Source of the DNA: Flexistipes sp.
Lineage (GTDB): Bacteria > Chrysiogenota > Deferribacteres > Deferribacterales > Flexistipitaceae
Assembly: GCF_036172515.1 (NCBI RefSeq)
Contig: NZ_JAXKVW010000002.1
Span: 124,001-188,000, forward strand
Reading direction: 5' to 3'
Length of the DNA stretch: 64,000 nucleotides
Part shown: in pieces, positions 37,691 to 46,524 of the stretch
How positions within the stretch are numbered: the stretch's first letter is position 1
Layout: each line of letters opens with the position of its first letter
Made by a program: the position numbers and the translations under genes
Notes under the pieces: generated by a model
Seen by the model: the letters and a program-made list of their open reading frames with translations, nothing else
Databases searched by the model: none
What the model was told of the DNA's origin: nothing

Positions 37691-38245
37691 TCACACTTCC
37701 AGCTTATCCGCTATTTCGGATAATGATTTTATAACGAACTCAATATGCCCGTCCTTATCCACATCAAGTTCTATTATTCCTTTTTCAATATCGTCTCTAT
37801 TGACGCCTTTTGCGAACGATTTATCCTTTAGCTTTTTCTTTACGCTTTTTGTTTTTACATTCTCGATTTTTCTATCAGGTCTCACGTAAGCACATGCCAT
37901 AAGAAAACCGCATAGTTCATCCACAGCAAAAAGTGTTTTTGCCATGAGCGATTCCCTTTTAACATCTGTATAGTCAGCATGAGATAGAACAGCATCGATA
38001 ACATCCTGAGGATAGCCGTTGTTTTTAAGTATTTCAGCACCTTTAAACGGATGCTGGTCAGCAGAAGGATACTGTTCGTAGTCAAAATCGTGCAGCAGAC
38101 CGGTGATACCCCATTTTTCAACATCCTCACCGAATTCTGAAGCATATGAGCGCATAGCCTGCTCCACAGCATAAGCATGTTTTAACAGGGAATCGGATTT
38201 TGTATATTCTTTTAAAAGTTTTTCGGCATCTTCTCTTGTTTTCAT
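37691..38245 (-). CDS. HD-domain metal-dependent hydrolase
   Basis: A 184-residue HD-superfamily protein, probably a phosphohydrolase. The metal ligands are seen in LLKHAYAVE (about residues 19-27), GLLHDFDYEQYP (about 49-60, the HD doublet) and HPFKGAE, with a downstream VLSHADY. Its start overlaps the end of lgt by 4 bp (ATGA type), the last gene of a four-gene minus-strand operon. The substrate is unknown. Confidence 0.82.
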   Translation of the reverse strand: MKTREDAEKLLKEYTKSDSLLKHAYAVEQAMRSYASEFGEDVEKWGITGLLHDFDYEQYPSADQHPFKGAEILKNNGYPQDVIDAVLSHADYTDVKRESLMAKTLFAVDELCGFLMACAYVRPDRKIENVKTKSVKKKLKDKSFAKGVNRDDIEKGIIELDVDKDGHIEFVIKSLSEIADKLEV

Positions 38246-39189
38246 GTATTCCTCCTTTTAACCGCTATTATTATAATACCGCTTATAATCATAACAAAGC
38301 TTGCCACATGCGGCGCTCTGAACATCAACATCATAAGATCATCAGCCCTGAAAAATGAAACAAAGAAACGTATAATACCGTAAAATATTAGATAAAGTCC
38401 GGTTATGAAACCTTTACCGATATTGTCGTCATTCTTCCAGAAGTAAATCAGTATAGATGCAAATATAACATTCAGAATCATTTCATAAAAGAATGTCGGG
38501 TGTACAGCCAGTGTGCCGAATTCCTGGTATGCCGGCGGGTTGTATTTTGGAGGAAAGCTGATCCCCCATGATACATATTCCTTTAACTCATACATCTTTC
38601 CCTGAAAATTGATAAAGATTTCCTTATTCTTATCAATCATTGCTGCCAGTTTGTTCATCCCTTCAGGAGTGTTTGACAGATTCAGCGTATTTAATACTTT
38701 TTGCCAGAATTCAGGAAAAATGTTTTGCATTCTGAAAATAATGGAAGGAGGTGTTATTACAGGTACTCCGTGAGCTTCTCCGTTGGCGAAATTTCCAAAT
38801 CGCCCTATCCCCTGTCCCAGCAGTAAAAAGGGAAGTATTATATCACCAAATGTGAACAGTTTTATTCCATAGTGTTTTCCAACCAAATATGCAGTAATAA
38901 TTCCACCTATGATCCCACCGTGTATTGCCAGACCGCCGTGCCATATTGCAATGATTTCCGAGGGAAACTGCGAGTAATACTCCCATTTGAACAGAACATA
39001 GTAAATCCTTGCCCCTAATATACCCCCCAGGAAAGCAAAAATAACAATATTTTCCGTGTAATTGGGATTTATTTGCATTTTCTTGCTTTTTTGGCGTGCA
39101 AAGTACAGTGCAATTAAAACGGCTATCAGATACATTACGCTGTATACACGGATCTGAAAACCACCGATTTCAAAAAGATATGGAAACAT
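38242..39189 (-). CDS. lgt: prolipoprotein diacylglyceryl transferase
   Basis: Inner-membrane enzyme that attaches diacylglycerol to the lipobox cysteine of prolipoproteins. Family motifs are HGGLAIHGGIIGG (about residues 84-96), the signature GRFGNFANGEAHG (about 131-143) and HPTFFYEM (about 229-236). At 315 residues it is longer than most; the periplasmic loop between the signature and HPTFFYEM is roughly 85 residues, with a charged helix (NKLAAMIDKNKEIF). The start is 1 bp from the stop of the upstream exporter gene. Confidence 0.94.
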   Translation of the reverse strand: MFPYLFEIGGFQIRVYSVMYLIAVLIALYFARQKSKKMQINPNYTENIVIFAFLGGILGARIYYVLFKWEYYSQFPSEIIAIWHGGLAIHGGIIGGIITAYLVGKHYGIKLFTFGDIILPFLLLGQGIGRFGNFANGEAHGVPVITPPSIIFRMQNIFPEFWQKVLNTLNLSNTPEGMNKLAAMIDKNKEIFINFQGKMYELKEYVSWGISFPPKYNPPAYQEFGTLAVHPTFFYEMILNVIFASILIYFWKNDDNIGKGFITGLYLIFYGIIRFFVSFFRADDLMMLMFRAPHVASFVMIISGIIIIAVKRRNT

Positions 39190-40089
39190 TTAGCTTTCCT
39201 TTGCTCCTCTTCTGGAAGCTGTTATTATAGCGGCAAAAATCAGTATCATACCTGCCAGCTGAAATATACCCAGCTTTTCTTCAAATATAAAATAAGCAAG
39301 AATGGATGCTCCTATAGGCTCGCCTAAAATAGATATAGCAACCATACTTGTCTTTAAATGCTTCAGCGCCCAATTGAAAGAAGTATGTCCTAACAGCTGG
39401 GGCACAACTGCCAGTAAAATCATAAAAATATATGAAGACGGATTATAGCCTGTAAACGGAGTTTGCGTCAACAGTGAGGTAACAATTAGTGTCGCTGCAC
39501 TGAATCCGTATGCAATGGTGATATATGTCAGTAAGTCCACATTTTCCCTTACTTTGCTCCCCAGTATTAGATAGCCGCTTGCAGCTATTGCGCCAAGCAG
39601 CGCAAGTCCGTCACCTATAAGGGCTGTTTTGTCTGTCATAGCCAGATTGTGCAGTCCGCCGTCACCCACAGCAAGTATCGCACTGCCCAGAAAAGAGAGA
39701 ACTATACCGGCAATTAGAGCAGGACTCTGTTTTTCTTTCAGTATGAACCATGAAAAAATTCCAACGAAAATAGGATTTGTGGTAACAAGTACCACACTGC
39801 TTGCCACTGAGGTCATTTTTATAGAAGCAAACCAGCTGACAAAGTGAATTGAAAGAATGATGCCGCTCAGCATAGAGAGTAAAAAATCCTTTTTGTTCAA
39901 TCTGCCGAAAGTATGCCCTCTTAATCTGTATATTACCGCAAGAATTATTGAGGCAATTGTTAAACGGTAAGTGGCAATCATAAGGGAAGGAACATCGGCG
40001 CAGAATCTGACGAATATAGCGGCAAATGATATGGAAACAATTCCCACAAGAAGTACGGAAAAGGTTTTCAGCATTTTTTCTTTCTCCAT
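39190..40089 (-). CDS. EamA/DMT family transporter
   Basis: Inner-membrane carrier of 299 residues with ten predicted helices in two EamA repeats (about 10-145 and 160-295). The conserved ends of each repeat are visible: ASIKMTSVASSVVLVTTNPIF in the first and KTSMVAISILGEPIGASIL in the second. Substrates of such exporters are often amino acids or metabolites, not predictable here. It overlaps the preceding EamA gene by 22 bp, and lgt follows directly. Confidence 0.87.
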   Translation of the reverse strand: MEKEKMLKTFSVLLVGIVSISFAAIFVRFCADVPSLMIATYRLTIASIILAVIYRLRGHTFGRLNKKDFLLSMLSGIILSIHFVSWFASIKMTSVASSVVLVTTNPIFVGIFSWFILKEKQSPALIAGIVLSFLGSAILAVGDGGLHNLAMTDKTALIGDGLALLGAIAASGYLILGSKVRENVDLLTYITIAYGFSAATLIVTSLLTQTPFTGYNPSSYIFMILLAVVPQLLGHTSFNWALKHLKTSMVAISILGEPIGASILAYFIFEEKLGIFQLAGMILIFAAIITASRRGAKES

Positions 40090-40970
40090 TTAAGAGATGT
40101 TCCTGTTTCAGCGATTATCATAGCAGAGAACATTAAAAATGCACCAATATATTGTTTGATTTTAAGTATTTCCCCGGCTATGAAATATCCGAAAAACGGG
40201 GCTGAAACCGGTTCCATGGACAGGATTATGGCAACTTTTGTGGGCGTTGTATATTTTTGCATGGATGTTTGTATAAAAAAAGCGACAACTGTTGCAAAAA
40301 CCCCTGTTAACATCAGTGCGAAAATGTTCTGAACATCAGGAATGAAGTTGAAATTGCCTGAATCCATCAGCAGGATCAGTATAAAAGATGCAAAGGCGAT
40401 AAAAGTCATCTGAACCGTTGTAAGCTCAAAAGCACTGAATTTTCTGGAATAATAATCTGTCAGTATCACATGAACAGCAAGAAAAAAAGCGTTAAGCAGC
40501 AGAATAATTTCACCTTTACTGAAAGAGAAACCGCTGCCCGATGTTATATAAAACAGTCCGGCCAGTGATACGCAAACCCCCACCCAGGACATTGGATGAG
40601 GATACTTTTTGAGGAATACCGTTGAGAGTATCGGGACAAAAACAATGTTCAGACCTGTCAAAAATCCGGCTATTGATGCCGGGGCAAGACCTATTCCAAC
40701 TGTTTGGAAAGTAAAAGTAAGAAAAAGGGCACTTCCGAGAATGCAACCGCCTTTGATAACACCCCGTTTATATTTTCTTTTGAATATAATGGAAAGTATT
40801 ATAAGTAATACAGATGCAATCAGAAATCTGTAAAAATTAAAGAGGTACGGGCTCATACTCTCAAGGGATTCCTTGATTATGATAAAAGTACTTCCCCACA
40901 AAAGAGCCACAAAAAAAAGGGAGGTATCAGCAAAATACTCCCAGGTTTTTCCTTTTAAACGGTTTATCAT
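40068..40970 (-). CDS. EamA/DMT family transporter
   Basis: First gene of the minus-strand operon EamA-EamA-lgt-HD, 300 residues and ten helices. First-repeat signatures are LLWGSTFIIIKESLESMSPY (about residues 19-38) and LAPASIAGFLTGLNIVFVPI; the second has TTPTKVAIILSMEPVSAPFF. The two neighbouring EamA proteins are clearly different in sequence, so they are not a recent tandem duplication; they might act separately or as a heteromer. Confidence 0.87.
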   Translation of the reverse strand: MINRLKGKTWEYFADTSLFFVALLWGSTFIIIKESLESMSPYLFNFYRFLIASVLLIILSIIFKRKYKRGVIKGGCILGSALFLTFTFQTVGIGLAPASIAGFLTGLNIVFVPILSTVFLKKYPHPMSWVGVCVSLAGLFYITSGSGFSFSKGEIILLLNAFFLAVHVILTDYYSRKFSAFELTTVQMTFIAFASFILILLMDSGNFNFIPDVQNIFALMLTGVFATVVAFFIQTSMQKYTTPTKVAIILSMEPVSAPFFGYFIAGEILKIKQYIGAFLMFSAMIIAETGTSLKWRKKKC

Positions 40971-41059
40971 TTACTTTCCGCCTTTGAAAAAAGCCAATAT
41001 TATCATTTTAAAATTCTTTTGCAACATATAAAAAAGCGGGTGAAATGGTGAATTAGTAT

Positions 41060-41229
41060 TAAGTGTTAAGGGCTAAGTGCTAAGATTAAGGTAGAAAGTC
41101 CAGGTTGAGGTTGAGATGGTTGAAGAGGTTGATAAAGTTGAGAAGGTTGAAAGGGTTGAGTGGTACATGGGTTTGGGTTACGTGTGATGGCACGTTTTAC
41201 GTTTCACATTTTATCTCTCACGTTTTCAC
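41060..41229. repeat. three consecutive short tandem arrays upstream of pta
   Basis: Array 1: four degenerate heptamers TAAGTGT, TAAGGGC, TAAGTGC, TAAGATT (41060-41087). Array 2: GGTTGA followed by six 9-base units of form GGTTGANNN (41103-41162). Array 3: five heptamers CACGTTT, TACGTTT, CACATTT, TATCTCT, CACGTTT, then TCAC (41191-41229). There are no palindromic units and no spacers, so it is not CRISPR. The remaining part of the 353-bp gap 40971-41323 holds the pta promoter and no gene. Confidence 0.8.
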
Positions 41230-41255
41230 TAAAACTGAAAAAAATATAAAACCGC

Positions 41256-41284
41256 TTGACATTGAATATATATGATTTTATAAG
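41256..41284 (+). promoter_or_regulatory. sigma-70-type promoter of pta-ackA
   Basis: TTGACA (41256-41261), a 17-base spacer and TATAAG (41279-41284), close to consensus, about 40 bases before the pta ATG and AGGAGG ribosome site. It lies immediately after the tandem arrays. Confidence 0.8.
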
Positions 41285-41323
41285 AGTAAAAAATAAAATA
41301 CTATTTTATTTAGGAGGCATATT

Positions 41324-42310
41324 ATGTCGCTTATGGATCAGTTTTGGGAAATGGCAAAGTCGGCAAAAAAGACTATTGTTCTGCCGGAAGGAAATGATGA
41401 GAGAACAATTGATGCTGCACATACTATTACGGAAAACGGTTTGGCTAAAGTAATTGTTTTGGGTAATGAAGAAGATGTCAAAGATCTATTTAAGCAGAAG
41501 GGTTATCCTGTAAACTGCGAAATAATGGATACTGAAAGAAGCTCATATCTTGATGAATTTGCAGATGAATACTACATGATAAGAAAATCGAAAGGGATCA
41601 GCAGGGATGAAGCCCTCGAAACAATGAAAGACGTTTTATATTTCGGCAGTATGCTTATCAAAAAAGGTATTGCTGACGGCTGCGTTACGGGAGCCTGCCA
41701 CACTACTGCGGATGTGCTTCGTTCGGCAATTAGGATTATCGGCACAAAAGAAGGGATGAATACTGTATCAAGCTGTTTTATCATGGTTACAAATAAAAAA
41801 GAGTTTGGTAAAGACGGCGCTCTTGTTTTTGCCGATTGTGCTGTGAATCCTAACCCGGATTCTTCACAGCTGGCAGATATAGCGCTTGCTACGGCCGAGA
41901 GCTGTAAATCTTTTCTGGAAGAAGAACCGAAGGTAGCTATGCTTTCCTTTTCGACCAAAGGCAGCGCAAGTCACCCTGATATTGACAAGGTTAATGAGGC
42001 ATTAAAAATAATCAAACAAAATTCGCCTGATCTGAAAGTGGATGGAGAGTTACAGGCTGATGCAGCACTGGTTAAAAGTGTAGGGGAGAGAAAAGCAAAG
42101 GGCAGCGAAGTGGCAGGAAATGCCAACGTACTAATTTTTCCCGATTTGGATGCAGGTAACATAGGTTACAAACTGGTGGAAAGAGTAGCCGGCGCAGAGG
42201 CGATTGGTCCGATTATTCAGGGTTTAAATAAACCGGTTAATGACTTGTCCAGAGGATGCAAGTATATGGATATTGTAAATGTAGCGGCTATTACCGCTGT
42301 ACAAGCTTAG
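41324..42310 (+). CDS. pta: phosphate acetyltransferase
   Basis: Converts acetyl-CoA and phosphate to acetyl phosphate, the first step from acetyl-CoA to acetate (or the reverse in assimilation). The 328 residues are the short single-domain form. Family segments are [15 protein letters not shown] (about residues 18-32), [17 protein letters not shown] (about 125-141), [26 protein letters not shown] and [14 protein letters not shown] with AGGAGG. AckA follows 17 bp after the stop. Confidence 0.96.
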   Translation: MSLMDQFWEMAKSAKKTIVLPEGNDERTIDAAHTITENGLAKVIVLGNEEDVKDLFKQKGYPVNCEIMDTERSSYLDEFADEYYMIRKSKGISRDEALETMKDVLYFGSMLIKKGIADGCVTGACHTTADVLRSAIRIIGTKEGMNTVSSCFIMVTNKKEFGKDGALVFADCAVNPNPDSSQLADIALATAESCKSFLEEEPKVAMLSFSTKGSASHPDIDKVNEALKIIKQNSPDLKVDGELQADAALVKSVGERKAKGSEVAGNANVLIFPDLDAGNIGYKLVERVAGAEAIGPIIQGLNKPVNDLSRGCKYMDIVNVAAITAVQA

Positions 42311-42327
42311 TTTCAGGAGGTTTATGG

Positions 42328-43575
42328 ATGAAAATTTTAGCATTAAACTGTGGAAGTTCTTCGGTAAAATATCAGCTCTATTACTGGGAAGAGCATAGGG
42401 TTATCGCAAAAGGTGTTGTTGAAAGAGTCGGTATCGGCGATTCTTTTATTGTTCATGAAGTACCCGGAAGGGATACTTATAGAGATGAATATGAGTGTCA
42501 CGATCACAATACGGCAATAAATCTGATAGTTGATACGCTCGACAGCGGTGATACTGCTGTTATAGATAAGATTACCGATATATCAGCGGTTGGGCACAGA
42601 GTTGTACATGGCGGAGAAAAATTTGCGAAAAGCGTAATGCTTGACGATGATGTTATTAAAGCTATTGAAGAGGTTCAGCATCTTGCACCGCTGCACAACC
42701 CCCCTAATCTTGCAGGGATTAAAGCAGCCAAAAACGTTTTACCTGATGTACCTCATGTGGCTATTTTCGATACAGCTTTTCATCAAACAATGCCTGATTA
42801 TGCCTATACTTATGCTGTACCTTATGAATGGTATGAAAATTATGGTGTAAGGCGCTACGGTTTTCACGGTACCAGCCATTTATATGTTTCAAAAAGAGCG
42901 GCTGCATTACTCGGTAAACCCGCCAAGGAATGTAATATTATCACAATGCACATTGGAAACGGTGTTTCCCATACTGCGATTAAAAACGGAGTTTCTGTGG
43001 ACACATCCATGGGACTTACACCCCTTGAAGGGGCGGTTATGGGAACGCGCTGTGGTGATCTGGATCCTGCAATACCGCTTTTTATGCAACAGCAGCTTAA
43101 TATAGGACCGAAAGAGATGGATACGATTTTAAATAAAAAATCCGGTATTTTAGGCATTACCGGAAAATATACCGACCGCAGGGATGTATTAAAGCACTGT
43201 GACATGAATGAAAAACGCTGTCAGGTTGCAGTGGATGTAGAGTCGTACAGGCTGAAAAAATATATAGGGCAGTATTGTGCAGTATTGGGAAGAGTTGATG
43301 CTATTGTTTTTACCGCAGGTGTCGGAGAAAATGCCGGTATAATCAGACAAAAAGCATTGGAGAATTTAGAAAATCTTGGGATAGTAATTGATAAAGAAAA
43401 AAATCTTTCCACCTTCAGCAAATCAGGTGAAACTGAAATTTCTACCCCTGATTCCAAGGTAAAGGTTTTTGTGATACCTACCAATGAGGAGCTTGTTTTT
43501 GTGGAAGATGTTGTTGCAATTCTGAACGGAACATATAAAGATCACACGGAATATCCGTATACATTTTTAGATTAA
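42328..43575 (+). CDS. ackA: acetate kinase
   Basis: Produces acetate and ATP from acetyl phosphate, completing the Pta-AckA pathway. The start is the ATG at 42328 with AGGAGG eight bases upstream (415 residues); a longer frame open from 42256 overlaps pta and lacks family resemblance. Signatures are LNCGSSSVKYQLY (about 5-17), the phosphate-binding GHRVVHGG, HIGNGVSHTAI, MGLTPLEGAVMGTRCGDLDP (about 230-249) and FTAGVGENAG (about 328-337). Convergent with the ABC importer operon. Confidence 0.97.
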   Translation: MKILALNCGSSSVKYQLYYWEEHRVIAKGVVERVGIGDSFIVHEVPGRDTYRDEYECHDHNTAINLIVDTLDSGDTAVIDKITDISAVGHRVVHGGEKFAKSVMLDDDVIKAIEEVQHLAPLHNPPNLAGIKAAKNVLPDVPHVAIFDTAFHQTMPDYAYTYAVPYEWYENYGVRRYGFHGTSHLYVSKRAAALLGKPAKECNIITMHIGNGVSHTAIKNGVSVDTSMGLTPLEGAVMGTRCGDLDPAIPLFMQQQLNIGPKEMDTILNKKSGILGITGKYTDRRDVLKHCDMNEKRCQVAVDVESYRLKKYIGQYCAVLGRVDAIVFTAGVGENAGIIRQKALENLENLGIVIDKEKNLSTFSKSGETEISTPDSKVKVFVIPTNEELVFVEDVVAILNGTYKDHTEYPYTFLD

Positions 43576-43582
43576 TTTTTAT

Positions 43583-43606
43583 GAGGGGTTTTAGCCCCTC
43601 TTTTTT
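43583..43606. terminator. terminator after ackA
   Basis: Stem GAGGGG/CCCCTC with a 6-base loop, followed by six T, directly after ackA. It lies in the 30-bp gap to the convergent dppF-like stop and may serve both. Confidence 0.85.
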
Positions 43607-44616
43607 CAAATCCTTCCTTCCTCCACGCCGTGACAGGCTATTTTTCTGCCGTCTTTCTCAATAAGAGCGGGGACTTCGTTTTTGCATCGCTCGTTTGCAT
43701 ATCTGCATCTGCCGTGGAATACGCAGCCGGAAGGCAAATTTATAGGTGTCGGCACTTCCCCCTTGAGTGGGATATGTTTGGTTGAGGGGGTACCCAGCTT
43801 TGGAATTGCACTGAAAAGTGCTTTGGTGTAAGGATGCCTGGGATCGGAAAATAACGTTCTTGTATCTGCAAGTTCGCAAATTGTCCCCAGATACATCACC
43901 ATCACTTTATCGCTAATATGCTCCACCACTGATAAATCGTGGGCAACAAAAAGGTATGTCAGCCCTCTTTTATTTTGCGCTTCTATCAGAAGATTGATTA
44001 TTTGAGCCTGAATGGATACATCAAGTGCTGAAATAGGTTCGTCAGCCACTATAAATTCAGGTTCTACAATCAAAGACCTTGCAATGCTGATTCTTTGTCT
44101 CTGCCCTCCGGAAAATTCATGTGGAAGCCTTTTGAACCACGCTGTGTCACCACCCACCAGCTCCAGCACTTCTGAGGCTTTATCATTTATTTCAGAATCG
44201 GATAAATCCGGAAAATGAAATTTCAGGGGTGCCGTTAAAATACTTTTAACACTTTTTCTGGGGTTAAGAGATGCGTAGGGATCCTGAAAAACCATCTGCA
44301 TTTTTTTTCTGTAATCAAGCATCTGCTTTTCACTTAAATTATCAATCCGTTTGCCGGAGTAATAAATCTCACCCTGATTGATTTTATATAAGCCTATAAT
44401 ACTCCGTCCCAAGGTGGATTTACCGCATCCGCTTTCACCAACAACGCTGAACGTTTCACCGGTATTTATATCAAAAGAAACATTGTTGACGGCTTTTACA
44501 TAAGTTTTGTTAAGATAAGGCTTGCCCTTTTCAAAGCTGAGCTTATCGAGAAAACCGCCTGAAATATCAAAATGTTTGTAAACTCCTTTTACTTCCAATA
44601 ACGGGGTTTCCGGCAT
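43606..44616 (-). CDS. dppF: peptide-type ABC importer, ATP-binding protein (OppF/DppF-like)
   Basis: Second ATPase of a peptide/nickel-family importer, 336 residues. Walker A GESGCGKSTLGRSI, signature SGGQRQRISIARSL, Walker B FIVADEPISALD, and a C-terminal cysteine segment GCVFHGRCRYANERC, which is the standard oligopeptide ABC tail. It starts at the stop of the dppD-like gene (1-bp overlap). Last gene of the operon, ending at the shared terminator with ackA. Confidence 0.92.
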   Translation of the reverse strand: MPETPLLEVKGVYKHFDISGGFLDKLSFEKGKPYLNKTYVKAVNNVSFDINTGETFSVVGESGCGKSTLGRSIIGLYKINQGEIYYSGKRIDNLSEKQMLDYRKKMQMVFQDPYASLNPRKSVKSILTAPLKFHFPDLSDSEINDKASEVLELVGGDTAWFKRLPHEFSGGQRQRISIARSLIVEPEFIVADEPISALDVSIQAQIINLLIEAQNKRGLTYLFVAHDLSVVEHISDKVMVMYLGTICELADTRTLFSDPRHPYTKALFSAIPKLGTPSTKHIPLKGEVPTPINLPSGCVFHGRCRYANERCKNEVPALIEKDGRKIACHGVEEGRI

Positions 44617-45596
44617 TACAGCTCCTTTTCATTGTAAAGATGACACGATATTTTACGGTGTAATTTTTTATATTCTTTTAATTCAGGCTCATCCGTTAAA
44701 CAGATGTCCATCATTTTAGTGCACCGTGGATGGAAACTGCATCCCTCAGGTATTTTGCCCAGTCCGGGCATATTGCCCGGTATTTGATTAAGTTTCTCTT
44801 TTGTATCTGCACTTTCAGGCAGCGCTGCAATCAGTCCTTCAGTGTAAGGGTGCTTGGGACTTTCAATGATTTCCAGAGTTTTGCCTTCTTCAATAATTTT
44901 ACCTGCATACATCACAGCCATTCTGTCGGTAACCTGGGATACAACAGCCAGATCGTGTGTAATGAGAATTAATCCCATACCCATGGAGTCACACAGCTGG
45001 AGAAGCAGTTCCATAATTTCAGCCTGGATTGTTACATCCAGAGCTGTCGTAGGCTCATCTGCTATAATCAGTTCCGGATCAGTGAGCAGTGAAATAGCAA
45101 TAATTATACGCTGTCTCATTCCGCCGGAAAACTCATGGGGATACTGCTCAAGCCTTTTTTCCGGAGAAGGGATATGGACTTTTTTTAGTTTTTCAACGGC
45201 AATTTTTCTGGCTTCAGATTTTGATATATTTTTGTGTGCCATCAGTGTTTCCATCATCTGGGTTCCGATGGTAAGCACGGGGTTAAGTGTCATCATCGGA
45301 TCCTGGAATATCATGCTGATACGATTACCTCTTATTTTTCTGACCGATTCGTAATCCAATTTTGCCAGGTCTTTGTTTTTAAAAAGAATTTCTCCTGATT
45401 TTATGTATCCGGGTTTACTGATAAGGTTTATTATCGAAAAGCCCGTCACAGATTTACCGGCTCCGCTTTCACCAACCAGTCCGAATTTTTCACCTTTTAG
45501 CAGAGAGAATGAAACATCGTTAATTGCCGTCACCTCACCGCTGCGCATTTTGAAATTCACAACAAGATTTTTAACATCAAGCAACTTTTCGGACAT
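44616..45596 (-). CDS. dppD: peptide-type ABC importer, ATP-binding protein (OppD/DppD-like)
   Basis: First ATPase of the importer, 326 residues. Walker A GESGAGKSVTGFSI, Q-loop MIFQDPMMTLNPV, signature SGGMRQRIIIAISLL, Walker B LIIADEPTTALD, and the C-terminal cysteine tail GCSFHPRCTKMMDIC. It follows the dppC-like gene by 7 bp. Confidence 0.92.
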   Translation of the reverse strand: MSEKLLDVKNLVVNFKMRSGEVTAINDVSFSLLKGEKFGLVGESGAGKSVTGFSIINLISKPGYIKSGEILFKNKDLAKLDYESVRKIRGNRISMIFQDPMMTLNPVLTIGTQMMETLMAHKNISKSEARKIAVEKLKKVHIPSPEKRLEQYPHEFSGGMRQRIIIAISLLTDPELIIADEPTTALDVTIQAEIMELLLQLCDSMGMGLILITHDLAVVSQVTDRMAVMYAGKIIEEGKTLEIIESPKHPYTEGLIAALPESADTKEKLNQIPGNMPGLGKIPEGCSFHPRCTKMMDICLTDEPELKEYKKLHRKISCHLYNEKEL

Positions 45597-45603
45597 TGAG
45601 TCT

Positions 45604-46524
45604 TTACCCCTTGTAGAGTTTAGGATTTAGTGTATCCCTCAGCCAGTCACCCAGCATGTTTACAGATAATACAAGAATTACCAGCACGATACCCGGAAAA
45701 GCCGTGATCCACCAGGAACCGCTGAAAATATATTCGAAACCTGAATTTATAAGTGAGCCAAGGGAAGGTCTTGTTACAGGCATACCGAGTCCCAGAAAAG
45801 AGAGGGCGGCTTCGCTCATTACTGCATTTGCAACCTGAATTGTTGAAAGTACAAAAATTGGGGATAAACAGTTGGGCAGTATATGTGACCACATAATTTT
45901 TACAGATCCAAAACCTGTAACCCTCGCTGCCTGCACGTATTCTTTCTCTTTCTCAGCCAATACAGAAGCCCGTACGGTTCTGGCATACTGAGGCCACTGG
46001 GCAAGTCCTATAACAATTATGAGAAAGGGTACAGCTACTTCACCGAAAGTGCCGACACCAAAAGCGGCTTTGAATATTGCACTGAGAAAAATTGCCACCA
46101 TAAGATATGAAAACGAAAGCTGAACATCGGCCAAACGCATAAAAAAAGAATCTATTTTACCGCCTACGTAGCCTGAAATTAGTCCTATTATTATTCCCAG
46201 TACTGCCTGCAAAAGCACTGCACCTATGCCAATGATTATTGAAATTCTGAGTCCGTAAATCATTGTGGAAAGTAAATCCCTTCCCTGATCGTCTGTACCC
46301 AGCAGAAATTCTTTGCTTCCCCCGTCAATCCAGAAAGGAGGCATTTCGGCATTGAGAATAAAAATATTGTCAGGGCTGTAAGGGTTATAAGGTGAAATAA
46401 TCGGTGCAAATACTGCTATAATTAACAGTAACATGAAAACCAAAAAACTGGCTATTGCAAATTTGTCGTTTTTAAAACTGTACCAGAGGTATGAGTTTCT
46501 GAATTTGCTGATTTTGTCCATCAT
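45604..46524 (-). CDS. dppC: peptide-type ABC importer permease (DppC-like)
   Basis: Inner-membrane permease of 306 residues with six helices. It has the N-terminal OppC_N-type segment, LGTDDQGRDLLSTMIYGLR (about residues 75-93), and the ATPase-coupling EAA-like loop around RVTGFGSVKIMWSHILPN (about 202-219). Its ATG overlaps the stop of the dppB-like gene by 4 bp, indicating coupled translation. Confidence 0.93.
   Translation of the reverse strand: MMDKISKFRNSYLWYSFKNDKFAIASFLVFMLLLIIAVFAPIISPYNPYSPDNIFILNAEMPPFWIDGGSKEFLLGTDDQGRDLLSTMIYGLRISIIIGIGAVLLQAVLGIIIGLISGYVGGKIDSFFMRLADVQLSFSYLMVAIFLSAIFKAAFGVGTFGEVAVPFLIIVIGLAQWPQYARTVRASVLAEKEKEYVQAARVTGFGSVKIMWSHILPNCLSPIFVLSTIQVANAVMSEAALSFLGLGMPVTRPSLGSLINSGFEYIFSGSWWITAFPGIVLVILVLSVNMLGDWLRDTLNPKLYKG

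Noticed and set aside
41060-41229. Possible CRISPR array
   Set aside because: Units are only 7 and 9 bases, not palindromic, with no unique spacers and no cas genes nearby.
42256-42327. Longer acetate kinase start inside pta
   Set aside because: AGGAGG and the family N-terminus fit the ATG at 42328.
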